Shown piece after piece: positions 6,827 through 13,467 of a stretch of 21,459 nt of DNA. The translations under genes were made by a program, and so were the position numbers. Under the pieces are notes generated by a model. The model saw nothing but the letters and a program-made list of their open reading frames with translations. It was not told the origin of the DNA and did no database searches. The stretch's first letter is position 1. Every line of letters begins with the position of its first letter. Origin of the DNA: Acidobacteriota bacterium (lineage in GTDB: Bacteria > Acidobacteriota > Vicinamibacteria > Vicinamibacterales > Vicinamibacteraceae); NCBI GenBank assembly GCA_023427865.1, contig JAEYZV010000417.1, positions 1 to 21,459 on the forward strand, written 5' to 3'.

Positions 6827-7747
6827 GTGATGCAGAGCTCGACACCGGCGGCGCCAGCCGCCGCCACCGACGACGACGACACACTCATCGGCCGTGTCCT
6901 GGCGGGCGACACTGCCGCCTTCGAGCCCCTGATGCGCCGCTACAACGAGCGGGTGTACAGGGCGGCGCGCAGCATCGTGCGCGACGAGGCCGAGGCCGAA
7001 GACGTGATGCAGCAGGCGTACGTGAACGCCTTCGTGCACCTGCGCCAGTTCCACGGCACGGCACGGTTCTCGACGTGGCTGACGCGGATTGCCATCAACG
7101 AAGCCCTGGCGCGCGTCCGGCGGCCCATTCATGCCGCCTACGACGACGACCTGCCGAACGTGGTGCCGTTCATGACCCGACACCCTTCAGAGAACCCGGA
7201 GCGCGAGGCCTTCACCGGGGAACTGCGGCTGCTGCTCGAATGGGCGATCGACACGCTGCCCGACGGCATGCGCGAGGTGTTCGTGCTGCGGGAGGTGGAG
7301 GGGCTCAGCACGGCCGAGACCGCACACTGCCTCGACGTGAGCGAGGACGTCGTGAAGACCCGCCTGTCGCGCGGCCGCGCCGCGCTGCGGTTGCGCCTGC
7401 TCGAGCGCACCGGGGCGGCTGCCGCGGATGCCTTCCAGTTCCATCGCCCGCGCTGTGACCGCATCGTCGCGCACGTGCTCGGGCGTATCGCGCCGGACGC
7501 GCCGGGCCGCGCCGGCGACCAGTCGCCCCGCACGAGTGGCGGTCTCCACCTGACCGCCGACCAACTCGCCGCACTCCGGCGCGAACTGCGGGCCGCGCTC
7601 GACGGCCTCGACGCGCTCGCCCACCTCTGCTCGGTGCAGCAACTGGGCAGCCGTGTGGAAGAAGGTCTCAGCGCCGCGCTGTACATCCTCGACGCCGCCG
7701 AAGCGCCCGAGCACCGCACCGCCGGCCGCGACCATCCCAACTCGTAA
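6827..7747 (+). CDS. ECF-type RNA polymerase sigma factor with C-terminal extension
   Basis: 306 aa (GTG 6827; ATG 6830 is the next codon; GAGGG at 6814-6818 favours 6827). Region sigma-2 is about residues 18-100 (LIGRVLAGDTAAFEPLMRR; DEAEAEDVMQQAYVNAF; FSTWLTRIAINEALAR). Region sigma-4 is about 140-192 (LPDGMREVFVLREVEGLST, AETAHCLDVSEDVVKTRLSR). Beyond it lies ~110 aa not found in simple ECF factors: a 'FQFHRPRCDRIVAHVLGRI' segment (205-223) seen in one subgroup, then two predicted helices rich in Leu/Ala. No anti-sigma factor gene is adjacent, so the extension may regulate activity; inference. Next genes encode DUF4142, cupredoxin and a thioredoxin-fold protein, suggesting an envelope or oxidative stress regulon. 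A shared promoter-like element supports autoregulation. Confidence 0.88.
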   Translation: MMQSSTPAAPAAATDDDDTLIGRVLAGDTAAFEPLMRRYNERVYRAARSIVRDEAEAEDVMQQAYVNAFVHLRQFHGTARFSTWLTRIAINEALARVRRPIHAAYDDDLPNVVPFMTRHPSENPEREAFTGELRLLLEWAIDTLPDGMREVFVLREVEGLSTAETAHCLDVSEDVVKTRLSRGRAALRLRLLERTGAAAADAFQFHRPRCDRIVAHVLGRIAPDAPGRAGDQSPRTSGGLHLTADQLAALRRELRAALDGLDALAHLCSVQQLGSRVEEGLSAALYILDAAEAPEHRTAGRDHPNS

Positions 7748-7756
7748 GCACAGGTC

Positions 7757-7782
7757 GACATTCGCGGCGCGCCGCGAATGTC
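7757..7782. repeat. Perfect 26-bp palindrome
   Basis: GACATTCGCGGCG (7757-7769) is followed immediately by its exact reverse complement (7770-7782). It begins 10 nt after the sigma-factor stop and its last four bases (TGTC) are the start of the TGTCACC element of the next promoter. As RNA it would form an 11-bp stem with a 4-nt loop, but the T-run is short (CCTT). It may be a terminator, an operator for a dimeric repressor, or both. Confidence 0.7.
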
Positions 7783-7810
7783 ACCTTCGCCGGCCTTCGC
7801 ACTCCAATGA
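7779..7810 (+). promoter_or_regulatory. Putative ECF promoter of the DUF4142 operon
   Basis: TGTCACCTT (7779-7787), 10 nt, CGCACTC (7798-7804) and CAAT (7805-7808), matching the element before the sigma gene at identical spacing. A leader of about 70 nt follows to ATG 7887. The -35-like block overlaps the right arm of the 26-bp palindrome. Confidence 0.6.
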
Positions 7811-7845
7811 GTGTGCGCGATGGAGACGACCTCCACTCAGCGCGC

Positions 7846-7869
7846 CGGCATGCTCACTCCGACATGCCG
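7846..7869 (+). promoter_or_regulatory. Leader hairpin before the DUF4142 gene
   Basis: CGGCATG (7846-7852) and CATGCCG (7863-7869) form a perfect 7-bp stem with a 10-nt loop in the predicted 5' leader. It ends 5 nt before the ribosome site GAGGAG (7875-7880), so it could affect stability or translation. No ligand or riboswitch family is recognised. Confidence 0.35.
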
Positions 7870-7886
7870 CACCCGAGGAGTGACCG

Positions 7887-8414
7887 ATGACCCGCTCATG
7901 GCTTTGCGCAATTGCCGGAGTCGCCCTGTGCCTTCCTGCGAGCGCCGCGGCGCAGACACCGAACGACGCGCAGATTGCCGCGATCGTCGTGACCGCCAAC
8001 CAGGTCGACGTGGACGCCGGACGACTCGCGGCCAGTCGGGCGAGCACGGAAAAGGTGAGGCAGTTCGCCAACCTGATGGTGACCGACCACACGGCCGTCA
8101 ACACGTCGGCCACCAATCTCGCGACACGGTTGAAGGTCACGCCGCAGGAGAACGACACGAGCCGCGCACTGAAGGCCGGCGGCGACAAGCACCTGGCGAC
8201 CCTGAAGACGCTCGAGGGCGCCGCGTTCGACCGCGCCTACGTCGACCACGAGGTGGCCTACCACCAGCAGGTGCTCGATGCGCTGGACGCACAGCTGATC
8301 CCGAACGCGCAGAACGCGGAACTGAAGGCGTTGCTCGTCAAGGTACGGCCAGCCTTCGTGGCACACCTGGAGCACGCCCGGCAGCTTCAGAAGGCATCCG
8401 GTGGGCACCGGTAA
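7887..8414 (+). CDS. Exported DUF4142 four-helix protein
   Basis: 175 aa with a clear Sec signal peptide (MTRSWLCAIAGVALCLPASAAAQ, cleaved near 23), so periplasmic. The mature part is an all-helical, ferritin-like DUF4142 domain: NQVDVDAGRLAASRAS (38-53), VRQFANLMVTDHTAVN (57-72), FDRAYVDHEVAYHQQVLDAL (114-133), and LVKVRPAFVAHLEHARQL (150-167). Conserved histidines H68, H121, H126, H160 and H163 lie on these helices and might bind metal; that is inference. The start at ATG 7887 has GAGGAG 6 nt upstream. Many genomes place DUF4142 genes beside ECF sigma genes. The molecular function of the family is not established. TAA overlaps the next ATG by 1 nt (TAATG), so it is coupled to the cupredoxin gene. 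Confidence 0.85.
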   Translation: MTRSWLCAIAGVALCLPASAAAQTPNDAQIAAIVVTANQVDVDAGRLAASRASTEKVRQFANLMVTDHTAVNTSATNLATRLKVTPQENDTSRALKAGGDKHLATLKTLEGAAFDRAYVDHEVAYHQQVLDALDAQLIPNAQNAELKALLVKVRPAFVAHLEHARQLQKASGGHR

Positions 8415-8746
8415 TGACACCCCGACGGGTCCTCGTGATGGCGACGCTCGCAGCGCTCGCCATCATCCCCAACGCGGCGTGCCAGCGACACCCGCCGCGC
8501 ACGCACACGGTGGACATCGCGGAGATGCGCTTCACGCCGTCGATGCTCATCGTACGGCCCGGCGACACGGTCGAGTGGGTGAACCGCGACCTGGTGCCGC
8601 ATACGGTAACATCGCGCGAAGCGGGGCTCGATTCGGGCCCGATTGCCCCGGACACGTCGTGGCGCTGGACGGCCGTCGGCCCTGCGACGATGACCTACGT
8701 CTGCACGCTGCACCCGACGATGTCGGCGCGGCTCGACGTGAAGTAG
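8414..8746 (+). CDS. Cupredoxin (plastocyanin-like), probable lipoprotein
   Basis: 110 aa. The hydrophobic leader (5-22) ends in NAAC23, a near-consensus lipobox, so the protein is probably lipid-anchored facing the periplasm. Residues 31-110 form a small blue-copper beta-sandwich: MRFTPSMLIVRPGDTVEWVNRD (38-59), first ligand H63 in PHTV, then Y-V-C97-x2-H100-x2-M103 (CTLHPTM) near the end. All four type-1 copper ligands (H, C, H, M) are present. It could shuttle electrons or bind copper during stress. It is coupled to the DUF4142 gene by TAATG and very likely under the same ECF promoter. A neighbouring reading frame running through this region belongs to a different, non-coding phase. Confidence 0.88.
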   Translation: MTPRRVLVMATLAALAIIPNAACQRHPPRTHTVDIAEMRFTPSMLIVRPGDTVEWVNRDLVPHTVTSREAGLDSGPIAPDTSWRWTAVGPATMTYVCTLHPTMSARLDVK

Positions 8747-8799
8747 GGCGGGCGCGCAGGCCGTCACGCCGGGACAGCGGAACCGGCCGGAGAGTCGCG

Positions 8800-9174
8800 A
8801 TGCAGAAGGGAGATCTCGTGCCGCACTTCACCGTGTCGACGATCGACGGCGACACGGTACGCTACGAGACGAGCTACTGGCAGCGCCGCAACCTCGTGCT
8901 CGTGTCGACGGCCGGGCAACCGGCAGCCGATTACGTGAAGGACCTGACGGCGTGCGTGCCCGACGTCGATGCGCTCTCGGCCGGCCTGGTCGTCACCCCC
9001 GACAGGGTTGGCCCCGACGACGGCCCGCTGCTCGTCGTGGCCGATCAGTGGGGCGAAATCGTCGACGTCCAGCGCGCCGCGCGCGTCGATGATCTTCCCG
9101 GCGGCGCCGAGGTACGACGCTGGCTCGAGTACCTCGAGATCCGCTGCCCGGAGTGCGAAGGCGAGGCGAAGTAG
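8800..9174 (+). CDS. Thioredoxin/peroxiredoxin-fold protein lacking the usual active-site Cys
   Basis: 124 aa starting at ATG 8800, with GGAGAG (8789-8794) upstream; 53 nt after the cupredoxin gene, probably in the same unit. The opening MQKGDLVPHFTVSTIDGD (1-18), the strand NLVLVST (31-37) and the later LLVVADQWGEIVDVQR (77-92) follow the AhpC/TSA redoxin pattern. The place where CxxC or the peroxidatic Cys should sit reads STAGQPAADY, so classical peroxidase or disulfide chemistry is not expected there. A CPEC motif (116-119) lies instead at the extreme C-terminus, which could bind metal or act as a relocated redox pair; inference. No signal peptide is seen, so cytoplasmic. It ends 7 nt before a convergent gene. 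Confidence 0.65.
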   Translation: MQKGDLVPHFTVSTIDGDTVRYETSYWQRRNLVLVSTAGQPAADYVKDLTACVPDVDALSAGLVVTPDRVGPDDGPLLVVADQWGEIVDVQRAARVDDLPGGAEVRRWLEYLEIRCPECEGEAK

Positions 9175-9181
9175 CCTCCGC

Positions 9182-9571
9182 TCACCCGCCCACCAGCCAC
9201 GCGAGGGCCTCGTACTCGTCGTCGAACACCTCCACGCGTCCGGCCACGTCCCTGGAGGCTCCTTTCAGCATGTGCGCGATGCCGACGCGCGGCCCGGTGC
9301 CTGCAAGAATGGCGATGCGACGCGGCATGCCCCAGCGCGCCAGCCACAGGTCCACGCGGCGCTGGAACTCCACGTAGTGCGGCACCGACGTCACGTCCAC
9401 CCGACGCAGATCGACGAGCACGAGGTCGCCGGTCCAGCCCCCCGCGTCGGCCAGGTCCGCAGCCGCGGCGCGCGAGGACTCGTCATCGGCGAACTCGTCC
9501 TGGAGCACCATCCGGAGTACACCGAGGTCCTCGTCGCGGTGCCAGTCAAAGCCCACGTCCGCACCCTCCAT
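9182..9571 (-). CDS. STAS/SpoIIAA-like protein
   Basis: 129 aa from ATG 9571 (AGGG about 7 nt upstream; the frame stays open to 9679 but the extra 36 residues are Pro/Arg-rich and unlike the family). The alternation of strands and helices, LRMVLQDEF (19-27), DLVLVDLRRVDVTSV (49-63), RRIAILAG (84-91), GRVEVFDDEYEALAWL (111-126), fits the SpoIIAA-like (CRAL-TRIO/STAS) domain found in many soil bacteria. The C-terminal EALAWL helix is typical. No phosphorylatable Ser in the classical position is obvious. The function is unknown; it stands alone, divergent from the BamE-like gene, and need not belong to the stressosome operon further right. Confidence 0.6.
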   Translation of the reverse strand: MEGADVGFDWHRDEDLGVLRMVLQDEFADDESSRAAAADLADAGGWTGDLVLVDLRRVDVTSVPHYVEFQRRVDLWLARWGMPRRIAILAGTGPRVGIAHMLKGASRDVAGRVEVFDDEYEALAWLVGG

Positions 9572-9849
9572 GGGGTGCCCTGGATCGACGCTGGGGCAGG
9601 GCCGGGCACCTGCTCCCGTCCACTGCCCTGAAGCGAGAATCAGTGTCTGACCGCGGGGGCGCCGCCTGATCAGTAACAACGTCGGCAGGTCGCCGACGTA
9701 ACAGCGGGCGAGGTCAGGCCCGCCGATGGACTACACTCGCCCTTGCCGGCACGGGCACGATGCTTCTCCCCGCGTGCTCACCCGTGGGGATGTCTTCCCA
9801 GTCCGTGCCGGCACCTGCAACGTGCCCGACTGTCCTCTCGTGAGCTCCG
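9572..9849. other. 278-nt divergent intergenic region
   Basis: Non-coding gap between the STAS-like gene (leftward) and the BamE-like gene (rightward). It holds the inverted repeat at 9679-9699 and, on the plus strand, a frame from about 9721 to 9841 that reads like a lipoprotein signal (LALAGTGTMLLPACS) but lacks an upstream start codon and stops after a few more residues. No tRNA or terminator with a T-run is visible. Confidence 0.5.
9679..9699. promoter_or_regulatory. 8-bp inverted repeat with GTAACA flanks
   Basis: ACGTCGGC (9679-9686), loop AGGTC, GCCGACGT (9692-9699). The hexamer GTAACA occurs on both sides (9673-9678 and 9698-9703) as a direct repeat. It is located between two divergent genes, so an operator is the simplest reading. 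The flanking repeat could also be a target-site duplication around a tiny insertion, but no such element is recognisable. Confidence 0.35.
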
Positions 9850-10230
9850 GTGCCCCCTTCTGAGACGGCTGGCAGACGCGTGCGGTACGCGGTCGGCGCG
9901 ACTGTCGTCACCGGCGCGGCGACCCTCGCGTATCGGCTGGCGCGTCCGCTGCTGCGCCGCATCGGCCCAGCGATACGGACGCGCACGCGCGGCGGGTCGC
10001 CGGCCGCCCCGGTCCGTCTCACGCCGGAGAACTATGCCCAACTGCATGACGGGATGAGTGCATCCGCGCTGGTGCGGCTGCTCGGGCCGGAGTTCCGCGA
10101 GGTCAACCGCGTGGAGGTCCCCGGGGCACCGACGCGCACGCTCGTGTGGTCCACGACCGACGGACGCGTCCTGCACGCCGTGTTGCAGAACGATCGGCTC
10201 GTCGCCAAGGCCGAGCGGGGCCTCACGTAG
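9850..10230 (+). CDS. Membrane-anchored BamE/SmpA-like protein
   Basis: 126 aa starting at GTG 9850. One hydrophobic stretch (13-30, YAVGATVVTGAATLAYRL) flanked by arginines suggests a single membrane anchor with a mostly basic linker (31-55). The rest follows the OmlA/BamE pattern: YAQLHDGMSASALVRLLGPEF (62-82), where a helix ends in the L-G-x-P turn, then strands TLVWSTTDGRVLHAVLQNDRLVAKAE (97-122). That shape (Y..L..GM....V...LG.P......W....G....V.F..G.L..K) is typical of small BamE-like domains. It is not the true BamE lipoprotein, since no lipobox is present. Function unknown. 76 nt separate it from the next small gene. Confidence 0.6.
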   Translation: MPPSETAGRRVRYAVGATVVTGAATLAYRLARPLLRRIGPAIRTRTRGGSPAAPVRLTPENYAQLHDGMSASALVRLLGPEFREVNRVEVPGAPTRTLVWSTTDGRVLHAVLQNDRLVAKAERGLT

Positions 10231-10306
10231 CGCGGCGTGGGTCGGGCGTCGGCCGCGCGAGAGCCCGGCCTACCTTCTTTCCGCGTTCGATGCCACAGTG
10301 ACGTCC

Positions 10307-10510
10307 ATGGACCCCGAGCACACAGAAGAGGTGCAGCGCCGCCTGCGCGAAGCGGCACTCGACCGCACCCTGGCGCAGTCGTTCCCGGCAAGCGACCCGC
10401 CGTCGACGCTGCCGAATCCCGAAGACGAGTCGCTGCTGCCTTACGCGATGGCTGCCGGCGACCCCGAGGAGGACACGCCGACGGACCCGCCGCACGGCGA
10501 TCGCGCGTGA
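10307..10510 (+). CDS. 67-aa acidic 'FPASDPP' protein
   Basis: A very small acidic protein. The segment RTLAQSFPASDPPST (20-34) matches a short motif, (D/E)xxxxxxFPASDPP, that recurs in tiny uncharacterised proteins across soil bacteria. The rest (PNPEDESLLPYAMAAGDPEED) is Pro/Asp/Glu-rich and probably disordered. I chose ATG 10307; the frame is open further upstream to 10058 only as a shadow of the BamE-like gene. No strong ribosome site is seen. Convergent with the hybrid-kinase gene, 63 nt away, with no clear terminator between. Role unknown. Confidence 0.55.
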   Translation: MDPEHTEEVQRRLREAALDRTLAQSFPASDPPSTLPNPEDESLLPYAMAAGDPEEDTPTDPPHGDRA

Positions 10511-10573
10511 ACTCGCGGCAGCACCCGGATCACCGCCGCGATGGCAACGGGGAGCCAACGGAGGGTGGTCGCG

Positions 10574-12538
10574 TCAAGGCGCGTTGGCGGCACGCGACCT
10601 CCCCGCGGTTCGATGCCGGCTTTGCACCAGCAAGGTCGCCACGGCGGCCTCGAGGTCGGATGGGCGTACGGGCTTGACCAGGTGCTTCTGGTAGCCGGCC
10701 TGCAACGCACGGGCCCGATCGTCGTCGCCGCCGTAGGCGGTCAGGGCGATCGCCGGCAGTGTGTCCGCCGTCAACCCGATGGCGCGGATCTTGCGAATCA
10801 ACGCGTAGCCGTCGCCGCCGCGCAGACCGATGTCGCTGATGACGAGAGCCGGCTGGTCGCCTTCGATCGACTCCAGGGCACCAGTGGCATCGACGGACTC
10901 GCGCACGTCCATTCCGAGTTGCCGCAGGATCCGCACGACGAACCCGCGCGCGTCGGCATCGTCCTCGACCACGAGCACGGCAGTCCCGGCCAACCCGGGA
11001 TCGGCCACAGGCGTGCTGGTGACGCCAGGTGCCCTGCCGCTGGTCTCGCGCTCGAACACGACCCGGAAGGTCGCGCCCTGACGCTCGCCGGCGCTGTCGA
11101 CAGCCACGCACCCGCCGTGTGCCTCCACCAGGTGTTTCACCACGGACAAGCCGAGTCCGAGTCCTCCCTGAATGCGCGTGATCGACGCGTCCTCCTGGCG
11201 GAACCTGTCGAAGACATGTGGCAGGAACTCCGGTGAGATACCGCGGCCCGTGTCCGACACCTCGAGCACGATGCTGTCGGCCTCGCGCACGGCGACCCGT
11301 ACGACACCGCCAGCGCTGGAGAACTTGATGGCGTTGCCCACCAGGTTCCACACGACCTGGATGAGGCGCGCCTGATCCCAGTACACGGCCAGCCCCGCGG
11401 GCGGCAGTTCCCGCTGGATGGTGACGTCCTTCTCCCGCGCCTGTGAGTCGAGCGACGACAGGGCCGCGTCCACGATCGACGGCAGGTCGAGGCGCTGGCG
11501 ATCGAGCGCCAGCTTGCCGGACGCGATGCGCGACACGTCGAGCAGGTCGGAGATGAGCTGCGCCTGCACTTGCGCGTTCCGCTCGATGGCGCCGACCGCC
11601 TTGCGCGCGTCCTCGGTCACCCCGGCCGCCTCCAGGCGCAGCACGTGCGACCAGCCGACGATCGCGTTCAGGGGCGTGCGGAGTTCGTGGGACAACACGG
11701 CCAGGAACTCGTCCTTGATGCGGTTTGCGCGTTCTGCCTCGGCGCGCGCCTCGCGCTCACTGGCAAACAGCCGCTCGCGCTCGCTGTCGGCGCGGAGCCG
11801 CTCGGTGATGTCTGTGGTGATTGCCAGCCGACTGTCGGGCGGCGACGTCGAGATGCGCCACTCGAGCTGCCTGACCGTTCCGTCGGCATCGGCCGCGATC
11901 ACCGGGAACGTCCCCGTCCACGCGCCATCGATCTCGACCGACTCGACCGCCGCGAGGAAGGCGGCCTCGGCCTGCTGCGGCAGGAATGCACTCACGTGCT
12001 TTCCGAGAATGTCCCCGGCCGCGCGCCCGAACTGACGACAGACCGCCGGATTCACGTCCAGGAACACCATGCCCCGGCTGAGCACGGCGATCCCGCTCGG
12101 CGACCGCTCGAGGATCGCCATGACCTTCGCTTCGGTCTCGCGCAGCGCATCCTCGGCCCGCCGCGCCCGCAGGAAGGCCTTCACCGTCGCCAGCAGCGCC
12201 GGGGGTTCCACGGGATGCGTCATGTAGCCGTCGGCACCCGACTCGAGTCCCTGGACCTTGTCGCGATCCTGGATGTAGACCGCCGAGACGTGCAGGATCG
12301 GTATCCGCGCGGTCGCAGGCAGAAGGCGCAAACGGCGGCACACCTCGAAGCCGTGCATGTCAGGGAGGTCGACGTCGAGCACCACGAGATCGGGATGCCG
12401 ATCGGCGAGCGCCAGCGCCTCGGCACCCGTCGCCGCTTCGAAAACCTCCAGGCCCTCGCTGCGCAGCACCCGGCTCGTGGCGTACCGCGTCGCGGGATTG
12501 TCGTCCACCACGACAATGCGTCCGGCCGGCCCGCTCAC
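10574..12538 (-). CDS. Hybrid sensor kinase, REC-PAS-HisKA-HATPase-REC
   Basis: 654 aa, last gene of the rsbR operon; GTG 12538 overlaps the upstream kinase stop by 4 nt. Domains: receiver 1 (8-125; acid pair D12/D13, phospho-acceptor D55), PAS (about 135-250), HisKA (270-345, H284 in VLSHELRTPL), HATPase (about 385-497; N402, DTGRGI 429-434, GLGLGL 459-464), receiver 2 (520-637; E525/D526, D569, K622 in VKPV). No membrane segment, so a cytoplasmic phosphorelay. In receiver 1 the conserved Lys (usual KP) is His (GYMTHPVEP, 104-112), so its phosphorylation response may differ. There is no DNA-binding output, so a further HPt or response regulator is needed; none is in the window. Position suggests that it takes signal from the stressosome. 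Confidence 0.9.
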   Translation of the reverse strand: MSGPAGRIVVVDDNPATRYATSRVLRSEGLEVFEAATGAEALALADRHPDLVVLDVDLPDMHGFEVCRRLRLLPATARIPILHVSAVYIQDRDKVQGLESGADGYMTHPVEPPALLATVKAFLRARRAEDALRETEAKVMAILERSPSGIAVLSRGMVFLDVNPAVCRQFGRAAGDILGKHVSAFLPQQAEAAFLAAVESVEIDGAWTGTFPVIAADADGTVRQLEWRISTSPPDSRLAITTDITERLRADSERERLFASEREARAEAERANRIKDEFLAVLSHELRTPLNAIVGWSHVLRLEAAGVTEDARKAVGAIERNAQVQAQLISDLLDVSRIASGKLALDRQRLDLPSIVDAALSSLDSQAREKDVTIQRELPPAGLAVYWDQARLIQVVWNLVGNAIKFSSAGGVVRVAVREADSIVLEVSDTGRGISPEFLPHVFDRFRQEDASITRIQGGLGLGLSVVKHLVEAHGGCVAVDSAGERQGATFRVVFERETSGRAPGVTSTPVADPGLAGTAVLVVEDDADARGFVVRILRQLGMDVRESVDATGALESIEGDQPALVISDIGLRGGDGYALIRKIRAIGLTADTLPAIALTAYGGDDDRARALQAGYQKHLVKPVRPSDLEAAVATLLVQSRHRTAGRSRAANAP

Positions 12539-13467
12539 GGCCGCGGCTCCAGGGCAGTCGTGGTGCTCGCGGCGGAATCACCGGCATCGGCGAGGCGCGA
12601 AGGAATCGTCACCGAGAAGACCGAGCCGGCACCCGGCGTGCTCTCGACGTGCACATCGCCGCCGAGCAGCCGTGCGAACTTCCTGCTGAGCGGCAGCCCG
12701 AGTCCCGCCCCGCGCAAGCGCCGCTGCACCTCGGAGTCGACCTGCACGAAGTCGTCGAAGATCCGCGACAGGTACTCGGGCGCGATGCCGATCCCGGTGT
12801 CGTGGACCGAGAACGTCACCATGCCGTCCGGGCGCGTCCGTGCGCGCACGCGCACGTCACCTTCCGGCGTGAACTTCAGCGCATTGGAGATGAAGTTGCG
12901 CAGGATCTGCGCGAGCTTCTTGTCATCGGTATAGATGGGCCTGGCGTTCTCGGGTGCCTCGAACGTGAGCGACACCGCGGCGTTGCCGACGATGGGCTTG
13001 AACATGCCGCGCAGCGCGGAAAACAGGTCCACCATGTCGAACCACCCCGGCGAAATGGTGATGCGCCCGGCCTCGACCTTTGCCAGGTCGAGCAGGTCCT
13101 CCACCATGTCGGACAGCTCCTGGCTCGCGGCGCGTACGAACTCGACCTGCTTCTCCTGTTCTGCCGTCAGCGGACCGTCCATTCGATCGAGCAGCAGCCG
13201 CGTGATGCTGCGGATGGACCCGAGCGGAGTGCGGAATTCGTGACTCATGTAGGAGAGAAAGCGGCTCTTGAGGTCCGAGGCTTCGCGGAGGCGCTGCGCC
13301 TGATCGTCGAGTTCGGCGTACAGGGCAACCACGCCCCGGTTCGTTTCGGCGAGTTCGCTGCCAAGCGCCTCGAGGTCGCTCTCGGCCACGCGCGCGCGGT
13401 CCTCGGCCGCCGCGAGTTGCCGGGCCAGGTCGTCGATGCGTTGCTGAGCGTCGCCTGCCACGATCAT
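12535..13467 (-). CDS. Soluble histidine kinase with N-terminal coiled coil
   Basis: 310 aa from ATG 13467, which overlaps the upstream phosphatase stop (ATGA). Residues 7-65 form a strongly predicted coiled coil (IDDLARQLAAAEDRARVAES..., then ETNRGVVALYAELDDQAQRL), directly joined to HisKA (67-135, H76 in SYMSHEFRTPL) and HATPase (176-290; N195, DTGIGI 223-228, GAGLGL 253-258). No transmembrane helix, PAS or GAF domain is present, so the input must come from a partner protein binding the coiled coil; RsbT or the adjacent phosphatase are the obvious candidates by position (inference). Kinases with this ETNRGVVALYAELD linker commonly sit beside Rsb-type genes. It overlaps the hybrid-kinase gene by 4 nt. 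Confidence 0.88.
   Translation of the reverse strand: MIVAGDAQQRIDDLARQLAAAEDRARVAESDLEALGSELAETNRGVVALYAELDDQAQRLREASDLKSRFLSYMSHEFRTPLGSIRSITRLLLDRMDGPLTAEQEKQVEFVRAASQELSDMVEDLLDLAKVEAGRITISPGWFDMVDLFSALRGMFKPIVGNAAVSLTFEAPENARPIYTDDKKLAQILRNFISNALKFTPEGDVRVRARTRPDGMVTFSVHDTGIGIAPEYLSRIFDDFVQVDSEVQRRLRGAGLGLPLSRKFARLLGGDVHVESTPGAGSVFSVTIPSRLADAGDSAASTTTALEPRP

Noticed and set aside
11570..12934. A 454-codon plus-strand frame opposite the hybrid kinase
   Set aside because: Opposite strand of two intact kinase genes with full motifs; shadow composition.
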